The notes under the pieces are model-generated. The model had not been told where the DNA came from and did no database searches. It saw only the letters and a list, made by a program, of their open reading frames with translations. A stretch of DNA of 39,432 bases from Bacteroidales bacterium (GTDB taxonomy: Bacteria; Bacteroidota; Bacteroidia; Bacteroidales; P3): assembly GCA_017455205.1 (NCBI GenBank), contig JAFTBM010000036.1, forward strand, positions 1 to 39,432, in the 5' to 3' direction. Positions 31,068 through 39,432 of this stretch are shown in pieces. The first letter of the stretch is position 1; every line of letters starts with the position of its first letter. The position numbers and the translations under genes are program-made.

Positions 31068-31655
31068 ATGCACCGACTCATCCCCCTCCTGCTGGCCACC
31101 TGCCTACTGGCCGCCTGCCGCACCGACCACCCCACCCCACGCCCCCGTGCCTACCTCCGCATCGACACACCACAACCCGCCTACCGCACCCTCGACACCG
31201 CATCACTCCCCTTCACCTTCGACATCAGCCGCTATGCCTCTGCCGACCTCAAACGCTCCACACCACGCGAAACCTGGCTCGACATCGTCTACCCCCAGTG
31301 GAATGCCGTCGTCTTCCTCAGCCACCACCGCATCGCATCCCCTGCCGACCTCCGCGGCCAGACCGACACCGCGCTCCGCCTGCTTGAGAGCCACTATCAA
31401 TTTGCTTCCGGAGTGGCCGAACAATCCTACACCGATGCCCCCAACCACCTCTCTGCCACCGTCTACCACCTCGGCGGCTCCAAAGTGGCCTCCACCTGCC
31501 AATTCTGGGCCACCGACAGCCTCCACCACTTTCTCCGCGGGGCCCTCTACCTCGACCGCACACCCGACAACGACTCCCTCGCCCCCATCATCCACTTCAT
31601 CCAAACTGACATCGACCGCCTCGTAGAAACCCTCCGCTGGAGAGGTGAAAGGTGA
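31068..31655 (+). CDS. gldD: Gliding motility / type IX secretion lipoprotein GldD
   Basis: The protein has 195 residues from the ATG at 31068. The lipobox LLAAC has Cys17. The body follows GldD: AYLRIDTPQPAYRTLD, LPFTFDISRYA, TWLDIVYPQWNAVVFLSH, KVASTCQFWATDSLHHFLRGALY and NDSLAPIIHFIQTDIDRLVETLRW. GldD is required for gliding and secretion in flavobacteria and conserved across Bacteroidota. It is divergent from the shortened methyltransferase-like gene. Its TGA stop lies inside a (GGTGAAA)3 repeat, so changes in repeat number would alter the C-terminus. Confidence 0.87.
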   Translation: MHRLIPLLLATCLLAACRTDHPTPRPRAYLRIDTPQPAYRTLDTASLPFTFDISRYASADLKRSTPRETWLDIVYPQWNAVVFLSHHRIASPADLRGQTDTALRLLESHYQFASGVAEQSYTDAPNHLSATVYHLGGSKVASTCQFWATDSLHHFLRGALYLDRTPDNDSLAPIIHFIQTDIDRLVETLRWRGER

Positions 31656-31664
31656 AAGGTGAAA
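31644..31664 (+). repeat. Heptamer repeat (GGTGAAA)3 across the gldD stop codon
   Basis: Three perfect units abut at 31644, 31651 and 31658. The gldD stop TGA (31653-31655) is inside the second unit. Gain or loss of a 7-base unit upstream of the stop would shift the frame. Confidence 0.8.
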
Positions 31665-31676
31665 CACCCATCAAAC

Positions 31677-31712
31677 CCATTGAGACCATTAAGACCATTA
31701 AGACCATCAACC
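31677..31712 (+). repeat. 9-bp tandem repeat, unit CCATTAAGA
   Basis: Four units: CCATTGAGA, two perfect CCATTAAGA and a degenerate CCATCAACC. It lies in the gap between gldD and the nucleotidyltransferase gene. Confidence 0.7.
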
Positions 31713-31753
31713 CCCTCAATCCCGCCCCACCCCTAAAACAACAACAAATCCTC

Positions 31754-31781
31754 TATAACCTATAACCCATAACCTATAACC
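31754..31781 (+). repeat. Heptamer repeat (TATAACC)4 before the nucleotidyltransferase gene
   Basis: Units at 31754, 31761, 31768 (CATAACC) and 31775. It ends 17 bases before the ATG at 31799, in the leader or promoter of that gene. Confidence 0.75.
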
Positions 31782-31798
31782 TTTAATTCTCAATCAAT

Positions 31799-32689
31799 AT
31801 GAACCCTACTCTTCTTGTTCTTGCCGCAGGCATGGGCAGCCGCTACGGCGGCCTCAAGCAAATGGACGGCGTTGGTCCCCACGGCGAAACCATCCTCGAC
31901 TACAGCGTAGCCGACGCCATTCGCGCTGGCTTCGGCAAAGTGGTCTTCGTCATCCGTCGCTCCTTCGCCGAGCAATTCAAATCCCACGTCAATGCCGACC
32001 GCTACGATGGACGCATCGCCGTTGAGTATGTCTATCAAGAACTCGACTCGCTCCCCGAGGGCTTCACCGTCCCCGAAGGCCGCGAAAAGCCCTGGGGCAC
32101 CAACCACGCCATCCTCATGGCCAAGGAGGTCATTCACGAACCCTTCGCCATCATCAATGCCGACGACTTCTATGGGCGCGACGCATTCCAAGTGGTGGCC
32201 GACCACCTTCGCACCCTCGAAGGCTCTGAAGGCCGCTACTGCATGGTAGGCTACCGACTTGAGAACACCCTCAGCGAGCACGGCTCCGTCAGCCGTGGCG
32301 TGTGCCAGACCAGTGCCGACGGCCTCCTGCTGGGCATGACCGAGCGCACCTCCATCTCGCGAACCCCCGACGGCATTGAATACAAGGATGCCGACGGCAG
32401 CCTCCACCCGCTCCCCGCCGATGCCATCGTCAGCATGAACCTCTTCGGCTTCACCCCCGACTATTTCGCCAAGAGCGAAGCCCTCTTCGTCGACTTCCTC
32501 CGCGCCCACGGCTCCGAACTCAAAAGCGAATACTACATCCCATTCGCCGTCAATACCTTCATCGCCAACGGCTCGGCCACCATGACCGTGCTCCGCACAA
32601 CGGCTCGCTGGTTCGGCGTAACCTATCAGGAGGATCGCCCAATGGTGGCCCAACGCCTGCAGCAGCTGCATGAGCAAGGCGAATACTGA
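31799..32689 (+). CDS. Sugar-phosphate nucleotidyltransferase-like protein
   Basis: The protein has 296 residues. The N-terminus LLVLAAGMGSRYGGLKQMD (5-23) is the pyrophosphorylase signature that binds the nucleoside triphosphate, and PWGTNHAIL and FAIINADDFYG supply the family's base contact and DD metal site. It joins a nucleotide to a sugar phosphate or similar alcohol phosphate; substrate is unknown, and the shortened right-hand part differs from typical glucose-1-phosphate enzymes. The methyltransferase gene downstream starts 20 bases before its end, so the two are coupled. Short repeats lie just upstream. Confidence 0.83.
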   Translation: MNPTLLVLAAGMGSRYGGLKQMDGVGPHGETILDYSVADAIRAGFGKVVFVIRRSFAEQFKSHVNADRYDGRIAVEYVYQELDSLPEGFTVPEGREKPWGTNHAILMAKEVIHEPFAIINADDFYGRDAFQVVADHLRTLEGSEGRYCMVGYRLENTLSEHGSVSRGVCQTSADGLLLGMTERTSISRTPDGIEYKDADGSLHPLPADAIVSMNLFGFTPDYFAKSEALFVDFLRAHGSELKSEYYIPFAVNTFIANGSATMTVLRTTARWFGVTYQEDRPMVAQRLQQLHEQGEY

Positions 32690-33947
32690 CCCGCTGCCCA
32701 CCGAGGCCACGCTCGCCTTCGCCCGCTCGCACCTGTCCGACGACCCCTCGCGGCTGCTCCTCTCGGCCAACCGCTACCCAGAGGTGGACATGCAGGCCGC
32801 CGTCACCCAAATCGAAGGCCAGCGCACCGCACAGCGCAAATGGCCCGCGCTGCTGCGCTGCCCCGACTTCGTCTATCCACCCCACCTCGCCTGCGAGCAA
32901 TCCTCCTCCGAGGCTACGGCAGCCTACAAAGCCTCCCTCGTCAGTCCCTGCCGCCGCATCGCCGACCTCACAGGTGGCATGGGCATTGACACCTTCGCAC
33001 TTTCGGCCAAAGCCGAAGAGATGCACTATGTGGAGCAAAACGAGTCGCTCTGCACCCTCGCCACCCACAACCTTGAGGCACTCCGTCAAAGCGACCTCCA
33101 CGCAGGCAATACCACAGTCCACCATGCCGACTGCCTCTCTTGGCTCGCCACGCAGCCCCCATTCGACCTCCTCCTCATCGACCCCGCCCGCCGCAATGCC
33201 GCCGGGCGCAAAGTGGCTGCTTTCGCCGACTGCTCACCCGACATCCTCACCCACCTTCCCCTCCTCCTCAACTCCGCCACGACGCTGATGGTCAAAGCCT
33301 CGCCGATGATTGACATCGACCTCGCTGCCAGCCAGCTGGGCTGCGCTACCGAGGCCCACATAGTGGCCGTTGGTGGCGAATGCCGCGAGGTGCTCTTCCT
33401 CTGCCATGCAGGCCAAAGTGCCCCACCGCTCATCCATTGCGTCAACCTACCCGCCGCCTATCCTGCCGCCCCTTCAGCCGCAGCGGAGCCCTCAGTGTGC
33501 CCTTTCACCCGCGCTGCCGAAGCCTCCGCCCCGTTTTCCATAGCACCCGCCGCCAGCCGCTACCTCCATATCCCTTCCGCCGAAGTGATGAAGGCTGGCT
33601 GCTTCCGCCTCATCTCAAGTTGGTTCAGCATCCCAAAGCTCGCCCCCTCCACCCACGTCTACACCTCCGACCAACCCCTGCAGCACTTCCCAGGCCGCAC
33701 CTTCGAAGTGCTGCAGGAAGTAAAACTCAACCGCCGCGAAGTGCAGCAACTCCTACCCGAAGGCCGCGCCCACGTCATCACCCGCAACTATCCCCTCGCC
33801 GCCGACCAGCTCCAGCGTCGGCTCGGCCTCCGCGAGGGGGGTGACCACTACCTCATAGCGGCCACCGTAGGGGGGCACCCATGCGGCTTCCTATGCTGCC
33901 TCCTCGCCCCCGAAAACACTGAAAATGGCAAAAACTCAACCATCTGA
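32670..33947 (+). CDS. Class I AdoMet-dependent methyltransferase with THUMP-like domain
   Basis: The protein has 425 residues. The central methyltransferase fold has motif I in RIADLTGGMGIDTFAL (about 96-111) and motif IV in LLLIDPARRNAAGRK (about 169-183). The C-terminal part (EVLQEVKLNRREVQQLLPEG then AHVITRNYPLAADQL) matches the THUMP-like domain that accompanies these Bacteroidota proteins, suggesting an RNA substrate. Function is not established. It overlaps the nucleotidyltransferase gene by 20 bases. Residues 270-290 are an Ala/Pro-rich low-complexity insert. Confidence 0.83.
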   Translation: MSKANTDPLPTEATLAFARSHLSDDPSRLLLSANRYPEVDMQAAVTQIEGQRTAQRKWPALLRCPDFVYPPHLACEQSSSEATAAYKASLVSPCRRIADLTGGMGIDTFALSAKAEEMHYVEQNESLCTLATHNLEALRQSDLHAGNTTVHHADCLSWLATQPPFDLLLIDPARRNAAGRKVAAFADCSPDILTHLPLLLNSATTLMVKASPMIDIDLAASQLGCATEAHIVAVGGECREVLFLCHAGQSAPPLIHCVNLPAAYPAAPSAAAEPSVCPFTRAAEASAPFSIAPAASRYLHIPSAEVMKAGCFRLISSWFSIPKLAPSTHVYTSDQPLQHFPGRTFEVLQEVKLNRREVQQLLPEGRAHVITRNYPLAADQLQRRLGLREGGDHYLIAATVGGHPCGFLCCLLAPENTENGKNSTI

Positions 33948-34018
33948 AAACCAACCACTTGCATTTTAAGAAGGAGAACGACGCAACAGGCTCATAATCA
34001 GCCTTCTGTTAGCATCCC

Positions 34019-34051
34019 CTTCTTCCCCTCTTCTTCCCCTCTTCTTCTCCC
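34019..34051 (+). repeat. 11-bp tandem repeat, unit CTTCTTCCCCT
   Basis: Two perfect abutting units (34019-34029, 34030-34040) and a third with two changes (34041-34051). The tract continues as pyrimidine-rich sequence to about 34070. It is the third unrelated unit sequence in the window with an 11-bp period. Confidence 0.7.
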
Positions 34052-34182
34052 CTTTTTCCCCTCCCCCTCCGAGGTAGGAGAAAGTAAGAATCGGGAGGCA
34101 ACCGAGGGGAAATTTCAGCCCTTGCGATGTGTAGGGGATCTACTTTGGAAAAATGTTAAAAATTATAAAAACATTGGTCTTG

Positions 34183-34214
34183 CTTGCTTTTTTACAAAAG
34201 AAATGGTATGTTTG
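34183..34214 (+). promoter_or_regulatory. Possible promoter for the large adhesin gene
   Basis: TATGTTTG at 34207-34214 fits TAnnTTTG; 20 bases upstream is CTTG (34183-34186), one base off TTTG. Transcription would start near 34220, giving a leader of about 76 bases to the ATG at 34297. Confidence 0.5.
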
Positions 34215-34296
34215 TAAAGTGGAAATCGGGTGAAATATCGCGTAGAAGATTGGTATCCACTGGAATAATAGTATCAAGAAGCAAAAAAGCAAGGCT

Positions 34297-37200
34297 ATGA
34301 AAAAGCTGATGGAAAATAAAATGAGCATACGGTCGCTTATGGTGGTTCTTTTGATAATAGTGCCGTTGGCTTCGGCCGTGGCGCAGACCGCATTGCCCTA
34401 CTCCGAGAACTTCGACAGCTACACCTCCACCAGCTGCAGCAACGGGAGCAACTGCATCTCCTCGGGGACAGAGCCCCCGAGTGCTTACCCAAACCACGCC
34501 CTGCCCACGGGGTGGTCGTTTCCCCAAATGTCGCCAAACCACACAACCAACACCACGGCCTCATATCACCCCAACTTTTTCCTCACCACCTCGGGTTCTT
34601 ATGTCTACAGTTCGCCTAATTCGCTCGCATTTAAGACACTGAGCAGCGTGCAGTGCGTAGCAGTGATGCCCGACTTCAACAGGGATGCCTCCAAGCTGAC
34701 GGTGAAATTCAGGTGGAAATGCGAGACCTCGGGTACCTCCTACTACCTTCAGTTGGGCATAGTAACTGACCCCGACGACCGCACCACCTTCGTCCCGCTC
34801 AAGACCTACGACAACTCCACCAGTTGGAACTACGCACAGGAGGACCTCAAGGCACTGCTCTGTGGCGGCACCGACTACACCGCTGGCTCCTATCGCTTAG
34901 CCATCCGCTACACCAACACCTCGGGACTCGGCTACCGCGGCTTTGTGGACAATGTGGAGGTGACGGAGACCTCCTGCTATGCCCCTTGCAACCTCGAGGT
35001 TTCCAACATCACTCCCAGCAGCCTACGCTTGAGCTGGACGGCCAATGCTCCCTCCTCGGCCACCTATACCATCTTCCTCAACGGCACGGCCATCGCCACC
35101 ACTGCGGCAGGAGCCACCTACTGCGACCTAACTGGGCTTCCCAAAGGCTCCTATTGCCAGCTCGGCGTGCGTGCCAACTGCTCGGGTGGCGGCAATAGCC
35201 TGACCAGCACCATCATCACCCATACCGCCTGCGACGAAGGCGTGAGCACGCCCTATGCAGAAAACTTCGACATCTACACTGGCTACATTTCCTCATCCAG
35301 TAGCACCCCCACGGGCTACACAGCGGGCAACGATGTGACGCCCACCTGCTGGCAATACCTCGGCATCAACCGCACCTCCACCTCCACCTACCCACAGGCG
35401 TTCCTCACCAGCAGCAGCACCTACCGCACCGACGGCAACGGGCTGTTGTTCAGAACCAAGAGTGGGCAGGGCGAGATGTATGCCATCATGCCAAAGCCCG
35501 CCGACGTCAATACAGCCCGGCTCTACCTCAAGTTTTCCTATAAGTATACCAACATAAACTACGCTGGGCAGCTCACGCTGGGCTTTATGACCGACCCCTC
35601 CAACGCCTCCACATTCCACGCCATAGAGGCACTGCCCCTTGAGAACACCTACTGGCATGCCGTCTCCTACATTTTCAGGTACAACGCCGCCTTCCTGACA
35701 GCCATGTCGGCTGCTGGACTCGACACTGCCACGGCCAAAGTCTACCTCGCCTTCAAGCTTGCGGCAGGTGCTTCCACATCGGTTGGCTACTCCTGCATCG
35801 ACGACGTTAGGATGGACGTCTACTCGCGGTGCTCTGGCACGTTGCCCTATACTGAAGACTTCGACAGCTATGGTTCCACCTCGGGCTACTACTCCACCTC
35901 CTATTCCACACTGCCCACGGAGTACCCCGACCATTATATGCCCTCCTGCTGGTTTATGCCCAACATGCTGGAATCGAGGACACCCGCCTATGCCGCAGCC
36001 TACCTCACCTCTGCATCATCCTACTACGTCTCGGGCAAGGGATTCGTATTCAACACCCACAGCTACGTACCCAACGTCTACGCCGTGGTGGACAAAGATT
36101 TTGGCACCTCGGCCAACAACCTCGCTTTCTCTTTCTCCTACAAGGTCAGCAATGCCACCTACTGCAATCTCTCCTACGGCTACATGACCAATCCTGCCGA
36201 CACCACCACCTTCGTGGCACTGGGGTCGACCACCAGCACCAGTTGGACTGCGGTGGCAGACACCTTCTCCAACCACTCTGGTGTGCCTGCCAACGCCCTG
36301 CTCGCCTTCCGCTTCTACGACAGCCGAGCGACTTCCACCACCCACTACTATGGTGCACTGGACAATGTGCAAATCACCTCGGTGGCAGCCTGCCCCGACA
36401 CACCTGTTACAGGCGACACCACGGCCTCGGCCATGGCCAGCTTCACCTGGCACGGCACCACCTACACCGAGACCCCTGCCACTGCCCCCACCCACACCTA
36501 CAAGACCGTGGCCAACAACTGCGACAGCATAGTTACGCTCCACCTCACCATCAGCTGCGATGGGACGCTGCCCTACTACGAAAACTTCGACAGCTACACC
36601 AGCAGCACCTGTGCCGCGGGGGCAAACTGCATAGCTTCCAGCAACAATGCCCCCTCGGCATCGCCCAACCACGCACGCCCCACCTGCTGGACCTACCCCG
36701 GAATCGGTGCCTCCAGCTCCACTATGCCACAATCATTCATCTCCACCAGCTCCAGCTACGTGGTATCGGGTAAATCCCTCTGCTTGAAATCGACGGCGCG
36801 AAGCGAACAGGCCATGGCCGCAGTGGCCATCAACTTCGGTCTGCCAAGCAGTCGGCTGGCGTTCACTTTCAGTGGCAAAGTGTTCAGTGGATTGTCTCTT
36901 GAGTGGGGCGTGATGACCGACCCCAACGACACGACCACCTTCATCAGCTTCGGCAAAACGACTTCAACCTCCTTCGTTACCATTACCGACACCGTGGGCA
37001 ACCACTCGCCGCTGCCTTCGGGCACGCTCTACGTCGCATTCAAAGGCTATCACAACCCATCTGGGGGCAACACCCTCGCCATGGTGGACAACGTCATTAT
37101 CCGTCGCTGGTGCGACTCCACGGTGGTCAATCACAGCCAATGCACAGGCACCTACACCTGGTCGGAGACTGGCGAGACCTACACCGAAAGTGGTGCCTAC

Positions 37201-39432
37201 CGCAAAATCTACGAGAACGCCCACGGCGGATGCGACAGCGTGGTGAGGCTCAACCTAACCATTGGTGCCACCAACACCGCTACCTCCGCAACCGCCTGCG
37301 ACAGCTACACCTGGAGCTCGGGCAACGGCACCACCTACAACGCCTCGGGCAACTACACCTACTCATATACCAACTTTAACGGCTGCACCCAGGTGGACAC
37401 CCTCCACCTCACCATCACTACACCCTCTACCCCCACCAACCTCCGCATCAACAATACCTCGGCCACAAGCTTAACCCTCACTTGGACTGCCACTGATGCC
37501 CTCCCCCATGCCATATACAAAGACGGAACATTGCTGACCACCGTGGCAGCTGGTACCAACACCTACACCGTTACAGGACTTACCGCTGGCACTCGCTATC
37601 AATTTGGTGTGGCCGCCAAGTGTTCCTCCTCCGACAGCTATAGCAGCACGCTCGTGCGCTGGGCGTGGACACTTGCCTCCACTGCTACAGTTCCCTACTT
37701 GGAGACTTTCGACGACTACGGCACCGCCGAAGGCTACTACTCTACCACCTGGGAATACCCCCCAACACAATTCTCCAGCAACCATTACCTTCCCATCGAG
37801 TGGGCTTTCCCCTACATGGCCACTGCGGCCTACGATGGGGCTTCAACACCCAAGCCTTGGGTCTATCTCACCAATCGCGAGTCTTACAATCCAACAGGCT
37901 CACGCTACTCCCTCCACCTCCGTGGCAGTGTGGCCGAAGCCCCATCGGTTTACGCCTGCGTAGCCAAGCCGTTCAACCTCACCTCGGACCGACTGGCATT
38001 CTCCTTCTATTGGATGACTTCTAACGGCGAGGCAGCCAACAACAATGTAGCCTACGGCTATATGACTGATCCCAACGATACCAGCACCTTCGTTGCTTTC
38101 GGCTCCTACACGGCATTCGCACTTCAGCGGGTAAAAGATGCCTTTAATCTCCATTCTGGCGTTCCCTCCACAGCCTATCTCGCCTTCCGCGAGCGTGTCA
38201 AGAGTACCTCAAGATCGGGTATTATCGATAGTGTGCGTATCTTCGACTGCCGAGACACTGTAGCGTGGGATAGCACCACCATCTCGGCTTGCGGCAGTTA
38301 TAAGTGGTGGAACACCACCTACAATGCGGCTGGCACCTACTACCACACCTTCAGCGGTGCCAACCAATACGGCTGCGATAGCACTGTCCGCCTCACGCTT
38401 ACCCTTACTTCCGCCACCCACCAAGCCTTCACGCAGACAGCTTGTGGTACCTACACTTGGACATCAGGCAACGGCCAAACCTATACTATCGGTGGCAACT
38501 ACACCTATTCGCACACCGACGCTAACGGCTGCACACAAGTGGACACCCTCCACCTGACCATTCAGACGGCCTGCACTGGGACACTTCCCTACCTCGAGAC
38601 CTTCGACCAGTACACCTCCGGTACAAATGCCACCTGGACACCACCTTCGGGCTACCCCTCCATCACCCTGCCCGACTGCTGGAAGTTCCCCATAATGAGC
38701 AGCTCCTCGTCCGACTACCCACAAATGTGGATTACCTCCCACACTCCCTGCCGCAATGCCGGCAATGGTCTGATCATACGCACACAAGGTGGTACTGACT
38801 ATAAGCGCAACGCCTTTGCCGTCATCTATTCCGACTTCGGCATTGACCCACGGTACTTGGTACTCTCGTTCTATGCCCACAACGGCACCTACAGCCATAC
38901 GCACTACGGCATAGTTACCTGTCCCTACGACACAGCATCGTTTGTCAGCCTCGGCTCACTAACCTCTGGGCGCGACATCAACAGCGGGCGCGTATGGGTG
39001 TCGCTAGCACAACACACCGCCGACCTACCCACGGGCAAGCCCGTCTACTTTGCCTTCCGCAACCACAACTTCTCCACCTCTTCCTACTATGGCTACACTG
39101 GACTTGACAGCGTCCGCATCTTCGACTGCCGCAACTCGTCCATCGAAGAGCATGTAGCCTGTGGCAGCTATTCTTGGCACGGCACCACCTACACCTCCAG
39201 CACCTCCAGCCCGACCTACGTGGAGACCAACATGTATGGTTGCGACAGCACCATCACCCTCCACCTCACCATCAACACACCCGTCCACGCGGCTACCACA
39301 GCCACCGCCTGCGACAGCTACACTTGGTCCAGCGGCAACGGCTCCTCCTACACCACCTCGGGCAACTACCAGTACAGCCACACCGACGCTAACGGCTGCA
39401 CTCAAGTGGATACCCTCCACCTCACCATCAAT
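34297..39432 (+). CDS. Large modular surface adhesin, cleaved-adhesin (choice-of-anchor J) repeats; incomplete at the right edge
   Basis: The frame stays open for 1712 codons to the window's end. A signal peptide ends near AVAQ (about residue 29); ATGs at 34309 and 34321 are alternative starts. Six modules open with a PY-x-E-(N/D/T)-FD-x-Y motif at residues 33, 318, 516, 758, 1132 and 1430, matching the cleaved-adhesin/choice-of-anchor J domains of gingipains and related type IX cargo. Two fibronectin type III-like domains lie near 230-305 and 1042-1115. Seven repeats of about 50 residues, ending in CDS or CTQVD then TLHLTI, lie between modules (near 36391, 37111, 37267, 38250, 38408, 39129 and 39275). 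It is probably exported by type IX secretion and held at the surface; the C-terminal signal that would prove this is outside the window. Confidence 0.82.
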   Translation, partial: MKKLMENKMSIRSLMVVLLIIVPLASAVAQTALPYSENFDSYTSTSCSNGSNCISSGTEPPSAYPNHALPTGWSFPQMSPNHTTNTTASYHPNFFLTTSGSYVYSSPNSLAFKTLSSVQCVAVMPDFNRDASKLTVKFRWKCETSGTSYYLQLGIVTDPDDRTTFVPLKTYDNSTSWNYAQEDLKALLCGGTDYTAGSYRLAIRYTNTSGLGYRGFVDNVEVTETSCYAPCNLEVSNITPSSLRLSWTANAPSSATYTIFLNGTAIATTAAGATYCDLTGLPKGSYCQLGVRANCSGGGNSLTSTIITHTACDEGVSTPYAENFDIYTGYISSSSSTPTGYTAGNDVTPTCWQYLGINRTSTSTYPQAFLTSSSTYRTDGNGLLFRTKSGQGEMYAIMPKPADVNTARLYLKFSYKYTNINYAGQLTLGFMTDPSNASTFHAIEALPLENTYWHAVSYIFRYNAAFLTAMSAAGLDTATAKVYLAFKLAAGASTSVGYSCIDDVRMDVYSRCSGTLPYTEDFDSYGSTSGYYSTSYSTLPTEYPDHYMPSCWFMPNMLESRTPAYAAAYLTSASSYYVSGKGFVFNTHSYVPNVYAVVDKDFGTSANNLAFSFSYKVSNATYCNLSYGYMTNPADTTTFVALGSTTSTSWTAVADTFSNHSGVPANALLAFRFYDSRATSTTHYYGALDNVQITSVAACPDTPVTGDTTASAMASFTWHGTTYTETPATAPTHTYKTVANNCDSIVTLHLTISCDGTLPYYENFDSYTSSTCAAGANCIASSNNAPSASPNHARPTCWTYPGIGASSSTMPQSFISTSSSYVVSGKSLCLKSTARSEQAMAAVAINFGLPSSRLAFTFSGKVFSGLSLEWGVMTDPNDTTTFISFGKTTSTSFVTITDTVGNHSPLPSGTLYVAFKGYHNPSGGNTLAMVDNVIIRRWCDSTVVNHSQCTGTYTWSETGETYTESGAYRKIYENAHGGCDSVVRLNLTIGATNTATSATACDSYTWSSGNGTTYNASGNYTYSYTNFNGCTQVDTLHLTITTPSTPTNLRINNTSATSLTLTWTATDALPHAIYKDGTLLTTVAAGTNTYTVTGLTAGTRYQFGVAAKCSSSDSYSSTLVRWAWTLASTATVPYLETFDDYGTAEGYYSTTWEYPPTQFSSNHYLPIEWAFPYMATAAYDGASTPKPWVYLTNRESYNPTGSRYSLHLRGSVAEAPSVYACVAKPFNLTSDRLAFSFYWMTSNGEAANNNVAYGYMTDPNDTSTFVAFGSYTAFALQRVKDAFNLHSGVPSTAYLAFRERVKSTSRSGIIDSVRIFDCRDTVAWDSTTISACGSYKWWNTTYNAAGTYYHTFSGANQYGCDSTVRLTLTLTSATHQAFTQTACGTYTWTSGNGQTYTIGGNYTYSHTDANGCTQVDTLHLTIQTACTGTLPYLETFDQYTSGTNATWTPPSGYPSITLPDCWKFPIMSSSSSDYPQMWITSHTPCRNAGNGLIIRTQGGTDYKRNAFAVIYSDFGIDPRYLVLSFYAHNGTYSHTHYGIVTCPYDTASFVSLGSLTSGRDINSGRVWVSLAQHTADLPTGKPVYFAFRNHNFSTSSYYGYTGLDSVRIFDCRNSSIEEHVACGSYSWHGTTYTSSTSSPTYVETNMYGCDSTITLHLTINTPVHAATTATACDSYTWSSGNGSSYTTSGNYQYSHTDANGCTQVDTLHLTIN

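Larger units (their letters stand above)
33948..34296. other. Intergenic region before the large adhesin gene
   Basis: A CT-rich tract with three 11-bp units lies at 34019-34051, followed by an AT-rich stretch (about 34141-34290) that differs sharply from the GC-rich genes around it. A possible promoter is at 34183-34214. No coding frame was supported here. Confidence 0.6.

Noticed and set aside
34824-35198. Several frames of 70-240 codons on both strands within 34800-39432
   Set aside because: All are out of frame with the continuous 1712-codon adhesin frame, whose domain repeats are coherent from signal peptide to the right edge.

Overview
The window is chromosomal DNA of a member of the Bacteroidota, most likely order Bacteroidales. 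Three things in the sequence support this: promoters of the TTTG / TAnnTTTG type, the gliding/type IX secretion lipoproteins GldH and GldD, and a large surface protein built of 'cleaved adhesin' modules. Coding regions are GC-rich and tightly packed, while promoter regions are AT-rich. No rRNA, tRNA, CRISPR array or insertion-sequence transposase was found.

Layout. 1-735 is non-coding, with a G10 tract and an 11-bp tandem array. 736-2271 is an OmpA-family envelope protein. 2500-3426 is a lipoprotein. 3529-5958 is an exbB / 4-TM protein / exbD / exbD operon read leftward from a clear promoter, i.e. the proton-driven motor of a TonB-type system. 6058-8199 carries a polyprenyl synthase and a TPR lipoprotein. 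8697-12121 is asd-gldH-uvrC on the plus strand. 12272-20185 is a leftward block with hflX, a glycosyltransferase, parC, lepB and another glycosyltransferase. 20273-20802 is a YafQ-type toxin-antitoxin pair. 21415-23258 holds two plus-strand glycosyltransferases, and 23207-24927 holds a shortened glycosyltransferase with a GDP-mannose-type nucleotidyltransferase. 24935-27388 is a restriction-modification pair packed directly behind thyA. 27614-30658 is a translationally coupled sigma factor / rRNA or tRNA methyltransferase / thiL / pcm operon. 30672-31655 holds a shortened methyltransferase-like gene divergent from gldD. 31799-33947 carries a sugar-nucleotidyltransferase-like protein and a THUMP-like methyltransferase. 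From 34297 to the right edge runs one open reading frame of at least 1712 codons, a modular surface adhesin whose end lies outside the window.

Taken together, most of the window is housekeeping and envelope biology: surface glycan synthesis, TonB energisation, lipoproteins, signal peptidase and secretion-system parts. The unexpected material is in the gaps and at gene edges. Three unrelated families of 11-bp tandem repeats lie in non-coding DNA, one present in two distant copies and one arranged as an inverted hairpin. Heptamer repeats run across the gldD stop codon. A restriction-modification pair sits inside a tight thyA-manC gene string. Two small genes look like enzymes that have lost their catalytic middle but kept both ends. 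No complete novel system could be demonstrated from sequence alone.
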